A DNA stretch of 38,312 nt from an uncultured Collinsella sp. (GCA_900543025.1 UQPP01000020.1:1-38312), one strand, 5' to 3'; numbered from the stretch's first letter, positions 8,752 to 17,422 are shown. The notes: generated from the sequence alone by a model not told the origin. Program-made: numbers and translations.

Positions 8752-9573
8752 ATGCCCTACCTGCTTTCTTGTGACATTCATACCCATACGATGTTCTCTG
8801 CGCATGCATATTCGACCATTGAGGAGAATGTGTACTGGGCGGCAGAGCGTGGCCTGCAGGTGCTCGGATCTGCCGACCATCTGAGCTCTATGGTTACGGC
8901 TTGTCCCAATGACCTGCGCAGTTACCAATTCTTTATCAACCAGGATATCTGGCCGCGCATTTGGAGCGGTGTGCTGGTGCTGCGTGGTGCCGAGGCCGAT
9001 ATCGTTTCGCTGGACGGAAGCCTGTTTGGCGAGGACACTCCTGTCACGCTCGATATCGCCGGCGATTCGTACAGCCGTCAGCATTCGCTGTTCGATTTGG
9101 TTACGCGTAATTTGGATTATTTGGTTGCAAGCGTGCATAATCCGCAGATTGCTGAGGGCGCGACGCTGGCCCAGGCGACCGAGATGTATATCAATGCCCT
9201 GGAGCACCCCAAGGTGTTCATGCTGGGTCACACGGGGCGTTCGGGCGTGCCGTTCGATATCGACGAGGTGCTGTTGGCGGCTAAGGCCAAGCACAAGATT
9301 ATCGAGATCAACAACCATAGTCTTGAACACGGTGTTGACACTGAGCATTGGGCCGTATGCCGCAAGATCGCCGAGCGCTGCGCCGAGCTGGGCGTGGGCA
9401 TTGGCGTTTCGACCGATGCGCACATTGGCATGGCAATTGGTAAGCTCGATTACGCTCGCAAGATGCTCGACGAGATTCACTTCCCGTTGGATCTGATCGT
9501 GACGCGCGATCGCGAGACGCTGCTGCGCGAAATGGCGGTAGCCGGCGTGTGCGATCTGCGCAAGGGGATGTAG
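8752..9573 (+). CDS. PHP-domain phosphatase/phosphoesterase (YcdX-like)
   Basis: A 273-residue PHP-family metal-dependent phosphoesterase. The first PHP motif is DIHTHT (residues 8-13). The second is SADHLS (about 42-47). Later metal-binding residues are in VASVHNPQ, HTGRSG, NNHSLEH and STDAHIG, which together match the YcdX-type subfamily that binds a trinuclear metal centre. The substrate is unknown; family members act on phosphomonoesters or are linked to DNA metabolism. AAGGAG precedes the ATG at 6-nt spacing. A strong shared terminator follows. Confidence 0.88.
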   Translation: MPYLLSCDIHTHTMFSAHAYSTIEENVYWAAERGLQVLGSADHLSSMVTACPNDLRSYQFFINQDIWPRIWSGVLVLRGAEADIVSLDGSLFGEDTPVTLDIAGDSYSRQHSLFDLVTRNLDYLVASVHNPQIAEGATLAQATEMYINALEHPKVFMLGHTGRSGVPFDIDEVLLAAKAKHKIIEINNHSLEHGVDTEHWAVCRKIAERCAELGVGIGVSTDAHIGMAIGKLDYARKMLDEIHFPLDLIVTRDRETLLREMAVAGVCDLRKGM

Positions 9574-9592
9574 CGGAGTTTATAAACCAAGC

Positions 9593-9627
9593 GAAGGGGG
9601 CGGCCCAGATGGGTCGCCCCCTTTCTT
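9593..9627. terminator. Bidirectional terminator between PHP and methyltransferase genes
   Basis: GAAGGGGGCGGCCC pairs with GGGTCGCCCCCTTTC across a short loop, with one G-T wobble. T-rich and A-rich flanks allow it to work for both convergent genes. Confidence 0.85.
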
Positions 9628-9651
9628 GTCCCAAAAATCTACTGAGGTTGG

Positions 9652-11100
9652 TTAGCGGCGTTCGAGGACCGCTATGGTTTCGGTGTGGTCGGTATGGGGG
9701 AACATGTCGACGGGCGTGATCTTGAGCAGGCGATAGCCTCCGTCGAGGAGCTGATGCAGGTCGCGCTCTTGGGTCACGGGGTTGCAGCTGATATAGGTGA
9801 TGCGGCGCGGCTTAAGTGCGCAGGCAGCTTCGAGGAACTCGGGGGTGGAGCCGGCGCGCGGCGGATCGATGGAAAGGACATCGACCCGCTCGTTGTTGTC
9901 GGCGGCATCTAGGATGTAGTCGGTGGCATCGTCGGCCATAAACCAAGCGCTGCGGGTGAGGTCGTTGAGCTCGGCATTGCGACGTGCGTCGGCAATGCCC
10001 GCCGGGTTGCGCTCCACGCCGAGCAGCATAATGCCGATGCCCTTGTCCTGGGCGGCTTTGGCTGCGCACAGGCCGATAGTTCCGCTACCGCAATAGGCAT
10101 CCATGAGCACATCACCCTGGTGCAAATCCATGCCGTCGATAGTGAGCTGATAGAGCAGCTCGGTCTGTTGCGGGTTGGTCTGATAAAACGCGGTGGGGGA
10201 GATGTCGAATTCGCAGCCGAGCAGCTGGTCGCGCATGCATTCGGCGCCATACACGATGCGGGTTTCCTCGCCGAGGATGGCGTTGCCGGGGCGTCCGTTG
10301 ATGTTTTGGGCAACGGTGACGATATGCGGATCGAGTGCGGCGACAGCGTCAAAGAACTCCTGCGCATGCGGTAAGTCACGCTGGGCGGTCACGAGCGTAA
10401 CCATGACCTGGTCGGTACGCCAACCGCAGCGGACGACGGCATAGCGAAGCAAACCAAGATGCTTGTCCTCATTAAAGGCGGGAATATGCAACCGCTCAGC
10501 TTCGCGTGCGATGCCGTTGAGAATCTGACGAGCGCCCGGCGCCTCGACAGGACATTCGGGCACAGCAACGATTCGGTGCGAACCGCGCTCAAAGAAGCCG
10601 CAGCGGACAGCGCCCTCCTTACCAGGAGCAAACGGAGTGGCAGCCTTATGACGAAAGCCACGCGGCGCAGGATATTTACCCGGGTCGCCCAGGGAGACGC
10701 CCATACCGCGAATGGGGTCGACGCTAATACCCTCGCGCTCGCAAAGCGAAGCAAAAAGCTCCTCCATGGCGGCCTGCTTGGCTGCCAACTGCTTTTTATA
10801 AGGACGATTGAGCGCCGTGCATCCACCGCAAGCCTTCATAATCGAACAGGGAGACTTGGGGTCCACAGCCTTACGCGCAGACGAAGCCGGATCTTTATGC
10901 AAGCGCTTGGAGCGAGTCTGAGACGCCTTGTCCTCGCTCCGACGAGAGCCGGGACGCTTGGCCTTAGCCTTGCCCTTGGCCGACTTACCCTTCGCGTCCT
11001 GAGACGACTTGGATTTCTGAGAAGATTTTTTCTCCTCTGACCCCTCAGCCGCCTCGATCAAAGCACGACGAGCCTTACGCTCCGCACGAGATTCTGCCAT
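9652..11100 (-). CDS. 23S rRNA (uracil-5-)-methyltransferase, RumA/TrmA family
   Basis: A 482-residue S-adenosylmethionine-dependent RNA m5U methyltransferase. An N-terminal extension of about 80 residues is extremely Lys/Ser/Arg-rich and probably binds RNA. Cys85, Cys91 and Cys94 (CSIMKACGGC) with a later Cys in VAVPECPVEAP match the four ligands of the RumA [4Fe-4S] cluster. The SAM-binding motif is MDAYCGSGTIGL, and the nucleophilic cysteine is C439 in ISCNPVTQERDL. The TRAM domain seen in many RumA proteins is not evident; the basic tail may replace it. Whether the target is U1939, U747 or tRNA U54 cannot be decided here. Confidence 0.9.
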   Translation of the reverse strand: MAESRAERKARRALIEAAEGSEEKKSSQKSKSSQDAKGKSAKGKAKAKRPGSRRSEDKASQTRSKRLHKDPASSARKAVDPKSPCSIMKACGGCTALNRPYKKQLAAKQAAMEELFASLCEREGISVDPIRGMGVSLGDPGKYPAPRGFRHKAATPFAPGKEGAVRCGFFERGSHRIVAVPECPVEAPGARQILNGIAREAERLHIPAFNEDKHLGLLRYAVVRCGWRTDQVMVTLVTAQRDLPHAQEFFDAVAALDPHIVTVAQNINGRPGNAILGEETRIVYGAECMRDQLLGCEFDISPTAFYQTNPQQTELLYQLTIDGMDLHQGDVLMDAYCGSGTIGLCAAKAAQDKGIGIMLLGVERNPAGIADARRNAELNDLTRSAWFMADDATDYILDAADNNERVDVLSIDPPRAGSTPEFLEAACALKPRRITYISCNPVTQERDLHQLLDGGYRLLKITPVDMFPHTDHTETIAVLERR

Positions 11101-11206
11101 GAATTAACCCCACTATTAAATAAAAGAAAAGTCCGAAGCAATTGTACCGTGCATTCAACGTGCCCGTTTGGAGAGGAGGCTATTTAAGGTTCCGAGCACG
11201 TTGTCT

Positions 11207-11345
11207 CCCGGCTGAGTGGCGCCCGGCGCGGAGTTTAATTTGTCGCGAGTTCCGCACGAACAGGAGGCCACTTAATGTGGCCTCCGTCGTGAGCAGGACT
11301 GTAGAGCAGCAAATTAAACTCCGCGCCGGGCGCCACTCAGCCGGG
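11207..11345. repeat. Perfect 36-bp inverted repeat with nested hairpin, in a 434-bp gene-free block
   Basis: The block 11101-11534 has no convincing gene. Its core is an inverted repeat: 11207-11242 is the exact reverse complement of 11310-11345 (36 of 36). The 67-bp loop contains a second perfect hairpin, GGAGGCCAC (11263-11271) with GTGGCCTCC (11277-11285), around TTAAT. A degenerate relative of the inner unit is visible near 11172-11200 (GAGGAGGC...TTAAGG). A third, imperfect version of the outer arm lies near 11402-11420 (AAACTTAATTACGCGCCG). There are no T-runs, target duplications or transposase remnants. It could be a structured RNA, a MITE-like relic or a cruciform. Confidence 0.85.
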
Positions 11346-11401
11346 TGCTCCAACCTAGTGCTCCATGCGTGCTTTCCGTCTTGCGCAGGACTGTAGAGCA
11401 G
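11293..11401 (+). repeat. 17-bp direct repeat in the same block
   Basis: GCAGGACTGTAGAGCAG occurs at 11293-11309 and again at 11385-11401, 92 bp apart. Each copy is followed by an AAA-TTAA-CGCGCCG-type sequence, so the similarity extends imperfectly for about 35 bp. This shows that the block contains a duplicated unit, not just one hairpin. Confidence 0.8.
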
Positions 11402-11449
11402 GAAACTTAATTACGCGCCGCTCCCCGCCCACGCCGGGCGAACCCTCCC

Positions 11450-11516
11450 TTGTACTCCATCTCACTAAAGTGTATGATTCTGAACGTTACATGACTCACT
11501 TTACCTAACTAAAGTG
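11450..11516 (+). promoter_or_regulatory. Promoter and candidate operator of the amino acid ABC operon
   Basis: TTGTAC (11450-11455) and TATGAT (11473-11478) are 17 bp apart, a very good sigma70-type promoter. ACTAAAGTG occurs at 11464-11472, abutting the -10, and again at 11508-11516, and the inverted form CACTTTA lies between them at 11497-11503. The repeats flank the transcription start and look like a repressor binding region. Confidence 0.6.
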
Positions 11517-11534
11517 CCATCAAGGGGGAATACC

Positions 11535-12395
11535 ATGAATACCGATATGTCTCGTCGTCAATTTGTTGGTCTAGCCGGCTCGCTCGCCACGGTGCTGGGC
11601 CTTGGTCTTGTCGGTTGCGGCGGTGGTGCCGGCAAGGGCTCTGCTGCCGGTTCTGCCGCAGCCAAGGATGTGAAGGGCGCTGCGGAGTCCAAGAAGCTCG
11701 TGGTGGGCTTTGATAAGTCCTATCCTCCGTACGGCTTTGTGGGCGACGATGGCGAGTACACCGGCTTTGATCTCGATCTGGCCAAGGCTGTTGCCGATAA
11801 GCAGGGCTGGGAGGTCAAATACGAGGCCATCGACTGGGACGCCAAGGATACGCTGCTTAACTCGGGCGCCATCAACTGCATCTGGAACGGCTTTACCATG
11901 GAGGGCCGTGAGGACGACTACACGTTCTCCGAGCCGTACATGCTCAACGAGCAGGTGCTGGTGGTCAAGAAGGATGCGGGCATCAAGGGCTGGGACGATC
12001 TTGCCGGCAAGACCGTGATTACCCAGACCGATTCCGCTGCGCAGGATGTACTCGAGGGTGACCAGAAGGATCTGGCGGCGACGTTTGCCACGCTCGACAC
12101 GATCGGCGAGTACAACACGGCCTTTATGCAGCTCGAGAGCGGCGCGGTCGATGCCGTGGCGTGCGATCTTTCGATTGCCCAGTATCAGCTTGCCGCCAAG
12201 CCCGATGCCTATACGCAGCTTGATGAGCCGCTGTCCAGCGAGCACTACGCCGTTGGCTTTAAGAAGGGCGACACCAAGTCGGCCGATGCTGTAGCCGAGT
12301 CGCTCAAGGCGCTCTACGAGGACGGCACGGTCAAGGACCTGTGCGACAAGTATTCAAGCTATGGTCTATCTTTCGATAATTGGGTGCTCAAGTAA
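11535..12395 (+). CDS. Amino acid ABC transporter substrate-binding lipoprotein
   Basis: A 286-residue solute-binding protein of the SBP_bac_3 (polar amino acid) family. The N-terminus has a twin-arginine motif SRRQFVG (residues 6-12), a hydrophobic stretch and a lipobox LVGC with Cys28, so export by Tat and lipid anchoring are predicted. The mature domain starts at about 60 with KLVVGFDKSYPPYGFVGDDG and continues with YTGFDLDLAKAVADKQGW, both hallmarks of the family. The ligand is probably a polar or cyclic amino acid; it cannot be fixed further. AAGGGGGAATACC precedes the ATG. It overlaps the permease gene by one base, and the ATPase gene follows. Confidence 0.92.
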   Translation: MNTDMSRRQFVGLAGSLATVLGLGLVGCGGGAGKGSAAGSAAAKDVKGAAESKKLVVGFDKSYPPYGFVGDDGEYTGFDLDLAKAVADKQGWEVKYEAIDWDAKDTLLNSGAINCIWNGFTMEGREDDYTFSEPYMLNEQVLVVKKDAGIKGWDDLAGKTVITQTDSAAQDVLEGDQKDLAATFATLDTIGEYNTAFMQLESGAVDAVACDLSIAQYQLAAKPDAYTQLDEPLSSEHYAVGFKKGDTKSADAVAESLKALYEDGTVKDLCDKYSSYGLSFDNWVLK

Positions 12396-13048
12396 TGTCT
12401 ATTCAGGTCATGATGCAGATGCTTGGCCAGGGATTCTTGGTCAGTTTGCAGTTGTTTGTGCTGACACTGCTGGGGTCGATTCCGCTGGGAATCCCCGTGG
12501 CGTTTATGCGCATGAGCAAAATCGCGCCGCTTCGCTGGATTGCGCGCATCTACATTTCGGTCATGCGCGGTACGCCGCTCATGCTGCAGATGTTTGCCAT
12601 CTACTTTGCCCCGTACTACGTGTTTGGCATTTCGCTCACGCCCGATTCCAAGTGGACGGCGTGCGTCGTGGCGTTCATCATCAACTACGCCGGTTACTTT
12701 GCCGAGATCTATCGCTCGGGCTTGCAGTCCATTCCGCGCGGTCAATACGAGGCTGCCGAGGTGCTGGGCTATTCGCGCGTGCAGACGTTTCTGTATATCG
12801 TGATGCCGCAGGTCGCCAAGCGTATTCTGCCGGCGATGGGCAATGAGATCATCACGCTGGTCAAGGACACGTCGCTGGTGTTTGCCATTGGCGTGGGTGA
12901 GATGTTCTCGACCGCCAAGGCGCTGGTCGCCTCGCAGGTGAGCATGGTGCCGTTTGCGATCGCGGCGCTGATTTACTGGGTCTTTAATTTCGTTGTCGAG
13001 ATGCTGCTGGGCGCCGCCGAGAAAAAATTGGATTACTACCATGATTAA
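12395..13048 (+). CDS. Amino acid ABC transporter permease
   Basis: A 217-residue integral membrane permease of the HisM/GlnP type with about five membrane segments. The cytoplasmic EAA loop, which contacts the ATPase, is visible as YEAAEVLGYSRVQTFLYIV (about residues 122-140). RIYISVMRGTPLMLQMFAIY (about 51-70) is the characteristic N-terminal motif of polar amino acid permeases. The start overlaps the binding-protein stop (TAATG), so the two are translationally coupled. A homodimer is likely since no second permease is present. Confidence 0.92.
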   Translation: MSIQVMMQMLGQGFLVSLQLFVLTLLGSIPLGIPVAFMRMSKIAPLRWIARIYISVMRGTPLMLQMFAIYFAPYYVFGISLTPDSKWTACVVAFIINYAGYFAEIYRSGLQSIPRGQYEAAEVLGYSRVQTFLYIVMPQVAKRILPAMGNEIITLVKDTSLVFAIGVGEMFSTAKALVASQVSMVPFAIAALIYWVFNFVVEMLLGAAEKKLDYYHD

Positions 13049-13805
13049 TTCGGTAATGAATATATCGAACGCTCGCAAGGCGTTTGGCGGCAATGAGGTG
13101 CTCAAGGATATCTCGCTCGAGGTAAAGCGTGGAGAGGTCGTGGCGATTATCGGGCCTTCGGGTGGCGGCAAGTCCACGCTGCTGCGGTGTGCCACGCTGC
13201 TCGAGACGCTCGACGGAGGCTCGCTCTCGTTTGGCGACCTTGCCGTTGCGACGGATGCGGGTTCGGGCGCGGTCTATGCGAAGGGCGATGTGCCCAGGCA
13301 GGCGCGCTCGCGATTTGGCCTGGTGTTTCAGAACTACAATCTGTTCCCGCACTATACCGTGATGAAAAACATCACCGATGCGCCGATCCGCGTTCTTAAG
13401 CGCCCGCGCGAGCAGGCAGAGGCACGTGCATGCGAGTTGATCGCGCAGATGGGGCTTGTGGGCAACGAGAACAAGGTTCCGTGTGAGCTTTCGGGCGGTC
13501 AGCAACAGCGCGTGAGTATCGCCCGCGCCCTAGCGCTCGATCCGGAGATCCTGTTCTTTGACGAGCCGACCTCGGCACTTGATCCCGAGCTGACGGCCGA
13601 GGTGCTGCATGTCATTAAAGACCTTGCCGCGCAGAATATGACGATGGTAATCGTGACCCACGCAATGCAGTTTGCGCGCGATGTTGCCGATCGCGTGGTC
13701 TTTATGGACGGAGGCCGCATTGTCGAGGAGGGTCCGGCCGAGCAGGTTATCAATCACCCGCGTGAGCAACGTACCCGTGAGTTCTTGAGCCGTATCGAGG
13801 GGTAG
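13041..13805 (+). CDS. Amino acid ABC transporter ATP-binding protein
   Basis: A 254-residue ABC ATPase that powers the importer. Walker A is GPSGGGKST (about residues 38-46). The signature LSGGQQQR, Walker B ILFFDEPTSALD and the H-loop VTHAM are all intact. An insert after the first strand region (ATDAGSGAVYAKGDVPRQ) is a modest lengthening seen in some GlnQ-type proteins. The chosen ATG overlaps the permease gene by 8 bases; a second in-frame ATG 15 bases later is possible. A terminator follows. Confidence 0.93.
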   Translation: MINSVMNISNARKAFGGNEVLKDISLEVKRGEVVAIIGPSGGGKSTLLRCATLLETLDGGSLSFGDLAVATDAGSGAVYAKGDVPRQARSRFGLVFQNYNLFPHYTVMKNITDAPIRVLKRPREQAEARACELIAQMGLVGNENKVPCELSGGQQQRVSIARALALDPEILFFDEPTSALDPELTAEVLHVIKDLAAQNMTMVIVTHAMQFARDVADRVVFMDGGRIVEEGPAEQVINHPREQRTREFLSRIEG

Positions 13806-13838
13806 GCTCAGGTATTTACTCAACTATTAATTGAGGCG

Positions 13839-13876
13839 AAGCCGCCGCAGGTCTTACGGACTGTGGCGGCTTTTTG
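13839..13876 (+). terminator. Terminator of the amino acid ABC operon
   Basis: AAGCCGCCGCAG pairs with CTGTGGCGGCTT (one wobble/mismatch), followed by TTTTTG. Confidence 0.88.
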
Positions 13877-14115
13877 TTTGCATCGACGGGGTTCAATAAT
13901 CGCCTCACAAGCTTGTCTCTTCCTCTCGCCGCCTGTATTCATACGTGTGCCGAAAGGTATGCATGGACAGCCGCCCGTGAGGGTAGGGTGGTGGCATAGG
14001 ACATTTGGAGGGTGAGTCGGCTCGGCTGCCGACCATGCTGCTCCCGGGATGGCACCGACCGCGAACTCTCCCCGTTGGCGTCGCGCATTGCGCGCGGCCC
14101 TGCAAGGAGGTCATC

Positions 14116-16191
14116 ATGGGTGCTCCCAAGACCGGTAACGTAAGGAACGTGGTGCTCGTAGGCCAAGGCGGGGTGGGCAAGACTTCGCTCGCCGAGGCCA
14201 TGCTCCACCTTTCCGGCAAGACCGCCCGCCTGGGCGGCCACGACGGCACCAAGCCCACGCTCGACTATGACCCTGAAGAGGTCAAGCGTTCATTCTCCAT
14301 CTCGACGACCATCGCGCCGATCGACTGGAAGGGCGCGCGCATCAATGTGCTCGATGCCCCGTGCTACCCCGATTTTATCGGCGACGCCTTTGCCGCGATG
14401 AGCGTCTGCGAGACGGCTCTGTTTGTGGTCGACGCCGAGGCCGGCCCGCAGCCTACGACGGTTAAGCTCTGGTATGCCGCCGAGGACCTGCGCTTGGCGC
14501 GTGCGGTGTTCGTAAACCGCCTGTCGCGCTCCGAGGCCAGCTTTGCGACCACGATGGACCTGCTGCAGGAGCGCTTTGGCACGCGACTGGGCGCCGTGAC
14601 CCTTCCCTGGGGCGAGGGCGAGGACTTTGATGGCATCATCGACCTGGTGCGCATGAAGGCGCGCCATTGCAACGGCACCGAAGCCGTTGAGTCGGAGATT
14701 CCCGAGGAGTATCGTGCCCAGGCCGAGGAAGCCCATGACCATCTGTGCGAGCTGGTGGCCGAGGCTGACGACGAACTGATGATGAAGTACTTGGAAGGCG
14801 AGGAGACGCTGACGCAGGAGGAGCTTGAAGGCCTGCTGTCGAAGGCGATTGCCGAGCGCATCTTTGTGCCGGTCTTTGCGGGCGATTGCATTAAGGAGCA
14901 GGGCGTCAACTCGCTGATGGACGACATTGCCACATACTTCCCGGCGCCGACGGACTACGGCGAGATGCCGCTCATCGACGGCGATTCGCTCAAGATTTCG
15001 AGCGACGATGATCGTCCGGTGGCGTTTGTGTTTAAGACGTTGGCCGATCCGCAGCAGGGTCGCATCAGCTTTATCAAGGTGCTGACGGGTACGCTTGAGC
15101 CGGGTCTTGAGCTGATCAACGCGCGTACCCGCAAGAGCGATCGTCTGGCCCACCTGTATGTGATGTGCGGCCGCGATATGACCGAGGTTGGCCACGCTTA
15201 TGCCGGTGACATCATCGTGGCACCCAAGCTGGCTGCCGAGACGGGTGACACACTCTCCATTACCGGTAAGGTCGAGGCGGCGGCGTTTAAGTTCCCCAAC
15301 TCGCAGTACCGCATTGCCATCGAGGCCGAGAACCGTGGCGACGAAGAGAAGCTCTATACGTTTATCGAGAAGGCGTGCAAGGCTGATCCGACCATGAGCA
15401 TCGATCGTGACGAGGAGACCGGCCAGACCATCATTTCGGCGGTGGGTGAGGCGCAGGTTTCGGTGCTGCTCAACCGTTTGGAGGATCGCACCAAAGTCGT
15501 GGCCAAGAGCGTGCCGATCCGCATTCCGTATCGCGAGACCATTCGCCGTACGGCAAGTGCCCAGGGCCGCCATAAGAAGCAGACCGGCGGCGCCGGTCAG
15601 TACGGCGACTGCTGGCTGCGCGTGGAGCCGCTCATTGGGCCCGACGGCACGAGCGACGGCTATGAGTTTGTGGACGAGGTCGTGGGCGGCCGCATTCCGC
15701 GTTCGCTGATCCCCGCCGTGGACAAGGGCGTCCAGGAGACCATGAAGGACGGCATCATTGCCGGCTATCCGCTCACGGGCATTCGCGTGGCTGTGTACGA
15801 CGGCTCGTATCACAGCGTCGACTCCAACGAGATGGCGTTCCGCGCGGCGGCTCGCATCGGCCTGCGCAAGGCATGCGCCGATGCCGACCCGGTGGTGCTG
15901 GAGCCCATCGAGGAAATCACGGTGACTATCCCCGAGAGCTACGCCGGCGCCGTGATGGGCGACATCTCGGCATCGCGCGGTCGCGTGACGGGCATGGAGA
16001 CCGATGAGCGCGGCGACACCGTGGTCATCGCTCAAGCCCCGCTGGCTGAGCTGACGGATTACTCGACGCGCCTGCGCTCTATCACGCGCGGCACGGGTGA
16101 CTTTACCATGAAGCCCGCCGGCTACGAGCAGGTTCCCTATGACGTTCAGGCCAAGCTCGTGGAGCGCTATGAGGAGGGCCGCGCCAAGTAG
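14116..16191 (+). CDS. Elongation factor G-like protein with degenerate GTPase motifs
   Basis: A 691-residue protein with the complete domain layout of EF-G (G domain, domain II, III, IV and V), resembling the actinobacterial FusA2/EF-G2 group. G1 is intact as GQGGVGKT (residues 16-23). G3, normally DTPGH, reads DAPCY (80-84), so the catalytic His is Tyr. G4, normally NKxD, reads NRLS within VNRLSR (133-138), so guanine specificity may be reduced. Domain IV has TGGAGQYGDCWLRVEPL, and domain V has PIEEITVTIPESYAGAVMGD. The start follows AAGGAGG. It is a single gene, not beside rpsL/rpsG, so it is unlikely to be the housekeeping EF-G. Function is unknown; ribosome recycling or stress roles are possible. 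Confidence 0.85.
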   Translation: MGAPKTGNVRNVVLVGQGGVGKTSLAEAMLHLSGKTARLGGHDGTKPTLDYDPEEVKRSFSISTTIAPIDWKGARINVLDAPCYPDFIGDAFAAMSVCETALFVVDAEAGPQPTTVKLWYAAEDLRLARAVFVNRLSRSEASFATTMDLLQERFGTRLGAVTLPWGEGEDFDGIIDLVRMKARHCNGTEAVESEIPEEYRAQAEEAHDHLCELVAEADDELMMKYLEGEETLTQEELEGLLSKAIAERIFVPVFAGDCIKEQGVNSLMDDIATYFPAPTDYGEMPLIDGDSLKISSDDDRPVAFVFKTLADPQQGRISFIKVLTGTLEPGLELINARTRKSDRLAHLYVMCGRDMTEVGHAYAGDIIVAPKLAAETGDTLSITGKVEAAAFKFPNSQYRIAIEAENRGDEEKLYTFIEKACKADPTMSIDRDEETGQTIISAVGEAQVSVLLNRLEDRTKVVAKSVPIRIPYRETIRRTASAQGRHKKQTGGAGQYGDCWLRVEPLIGPDGTSDGYEFVDEVVGGRIPRSLIPAVDKGVQETMKDGIIAGYPLTGIRVAVYDGSYHSVDSNEMAFRAAARIGLRKACADADPVVLEPIEEITVTIPESYAGAVMGDISASRGRVTGMETDERGDTVVIAQAPLAELTDYSTRLRSITRGTGDFTMKPAGYEQVPYDVQAKLVERYEEGRAK

Positions 16192-16224
16192 CATGTAGTT
16201 TTGCCTGCAATGTAGGTGCTGACG

Positions 16225-16261
16225 AAAAGGCCGCCCTGGGTAACCGGGGCGGCCTTATTTG
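16225..16261 (+). terminator. Terminator after the EF-G-like gene
   Basis: AAGGCCGCCCTGG pairs with CCGGGGCGGCCTT across GTAA (one mismatch), followed by ATTTG. Confidence 0.85.
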
Positions 16262-16290
16262 ATCCCTTGGGGACGGAGGAAAACGGATCA
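16260..16290. repeat. Short inverted repeat with GGGGACG core
   Basis: TGATCC (16260-16265) and GGATCA (16285-16290) enclose CTTGGGGACGGAGGAAAAC. It touches the end of the preceding terminator and belongs with the other GGGAC-containing intergenic elements here. Confidence 0.45.
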
Positions 16291-16319
16291 TTTCTAGGTT
16301 ACGGGCGGCGCGGTCGAAG

Positions 16320-17303
16320 CTAGTCTCCGGATGCCTGGTTGCGGCCGGTGGCGTAGTCGATCTGCACGTGCGGCTGCAGGTTGTAGCAGTACACGTGGAA
16401 GCAGAGGGTCTTGCCGTGGTCCTCGATCGATTGCGCCTCAAGGCGCACGCCACGGCAGACAAGTTCCTCTTCGTTATACATGGGCGTGACGCGGTAGAGC
16501 ACATGGTTGCCCGTATCGCGAATATAGTTGAGAATCTGCTCCTCAAACGGCAGCATGCCCGTTTCGTTGAGATAGCGCGTGCCGGTGAGGAGATTTTTGC
16601 GGTTGGCGTTTTCGCCGCAGAGCGACCAGGCGATAAGGTGGCAGCGGTTGTAGAGGCTCTGGCCCGGAATAAAGTCGTAGCGCTGCTGGTGCCAACCGGC
16701 AGGATGGATACGCGAGATATCGCCGCGCTCGCCTTGACCGAGTGATTCGGGGCCCACGCAGGCGAGTGCTTTGCGGGTGCGGCCCAGGCTGTCGAGCTTG
16801 GAGAACTTCTTAAAGCAGCTCTCTTCTGTAGCGCGCTCGTATTCATCGAGCGTGAATGATGGTGTGCCGAGCGGGTGCGTGCTGTCGGCGCGAAGGGCAA
16901 CGTAGGGGTTGCCGGCGTAGTCGGGAATGCTGCTGAGATAAACACCGCGGGCGCGGTTGAGGTCGGGGTTTTCGACCTCGTCGATGGGGGTGGCGGCACT
17001 GTCCGCGGAAACGTCGTCATCGGTGTCGGTTGCGGCGGAATCGGAGCCATCGCCAGAGTCCTGGCCGTTTTGAGGGTCCGGGGAGCTCGCCGTTCCCGAT
17101 TCGAGCCGGGCAACCAGGTCTGCCTCGTCGTCGGTGCGGCTGGGGCTCTCGTTTTGTTTTTCGGCCAGAGCCGCCGCTTGCTCATCGCTTTGCGGCGACA
17201 GCAGCTTGGGCGCCCCGTCAAGCGATCCCGTAAACAGCGCAAACCCTAGCACCACGGTGGTGCCGATGGAAAGTATTTGCTTGTAGGCGGGCTTGCGCGA
17301 CAT
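16320..17303 (-). CDS. DNA/RNA non-specific endonuclease, membrane-anchored or secreted
   Basis: A 327-residue protein with an N-terminal hydrophobic segment at about 10-29 (ILSIGTTVVLGFALFTGSL) serving as signal or anchor. It is followed by about 90 residues of acidic, Ser/Asp-rich linker. The catalytic part (about 130-320) fits the DNA/RNA non-specific nuclease (NucA/EndA-like) fold: NRCHLIAW places the catalytic His at residue 222, and the following NRKNLLTGTRYLNETGM supplies the metal-binding Asn. In Gram-positives such enzymes act in DNA uptake, extracellular DNA degradation or nutrient scavenging. AGGAG lies before the start. No competence genes are nearby, so the role is open. Confidence 0.85.
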   Translation of the reverse strand: MSRKPAYKQILSIGTTVVLGFALFTGSLDGAPKLLSPQSDEQAAALAEKQNESPSRTDDEADLVARLESGTASSPDPQNGQDSGDGSDSAATDTDDDVSADSAATPIDEVENPDLNRARGVYLSSIPDYAGNPYVALRADSTHPLGTPSFTLDEYERATEESCFKKFSKLDSLGRTRKALACVGPESLGQGERGDISRIHPAGWHQQRYDFIPGQSLYNRCHLIAWSLCGENANRKNLLTGTRYLNETGMLPFEEQILNYIRDTGNHVLYRVTPMYNEEELVCRGVRLEAQSIEDHGKTLCFHVYCYNLQPHVQIDYATGRNQASGD

Positions 17304-17422
17304 TGAGGCTCCTGGATGGACGGTTGGGAATCTACCAGTCTAGCAGGAGCCGGCAAGGGCCGTTCTGTCGAACAAATACTTAAGATTTGAGACAAACGCT
17401 ACTGATTCATTTGTCCCGCGGT

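Noticed and set aside
14050..14070. T-box-like sequence (TGGCACCGACCGCG) in the leader of the EF-G-like gene
   Set aside because: It resembles the TGGNACCGCG core but has a four-base insertion, no stem I or specifier loop could be drawn, and the gene is not an amino acid-related one.
14290..16194. A 634-codon minus-strand open frame
   Set aside because: Antisense shadow of the EF-G-like gene, which is supported by motifs and a ribosome binding site.
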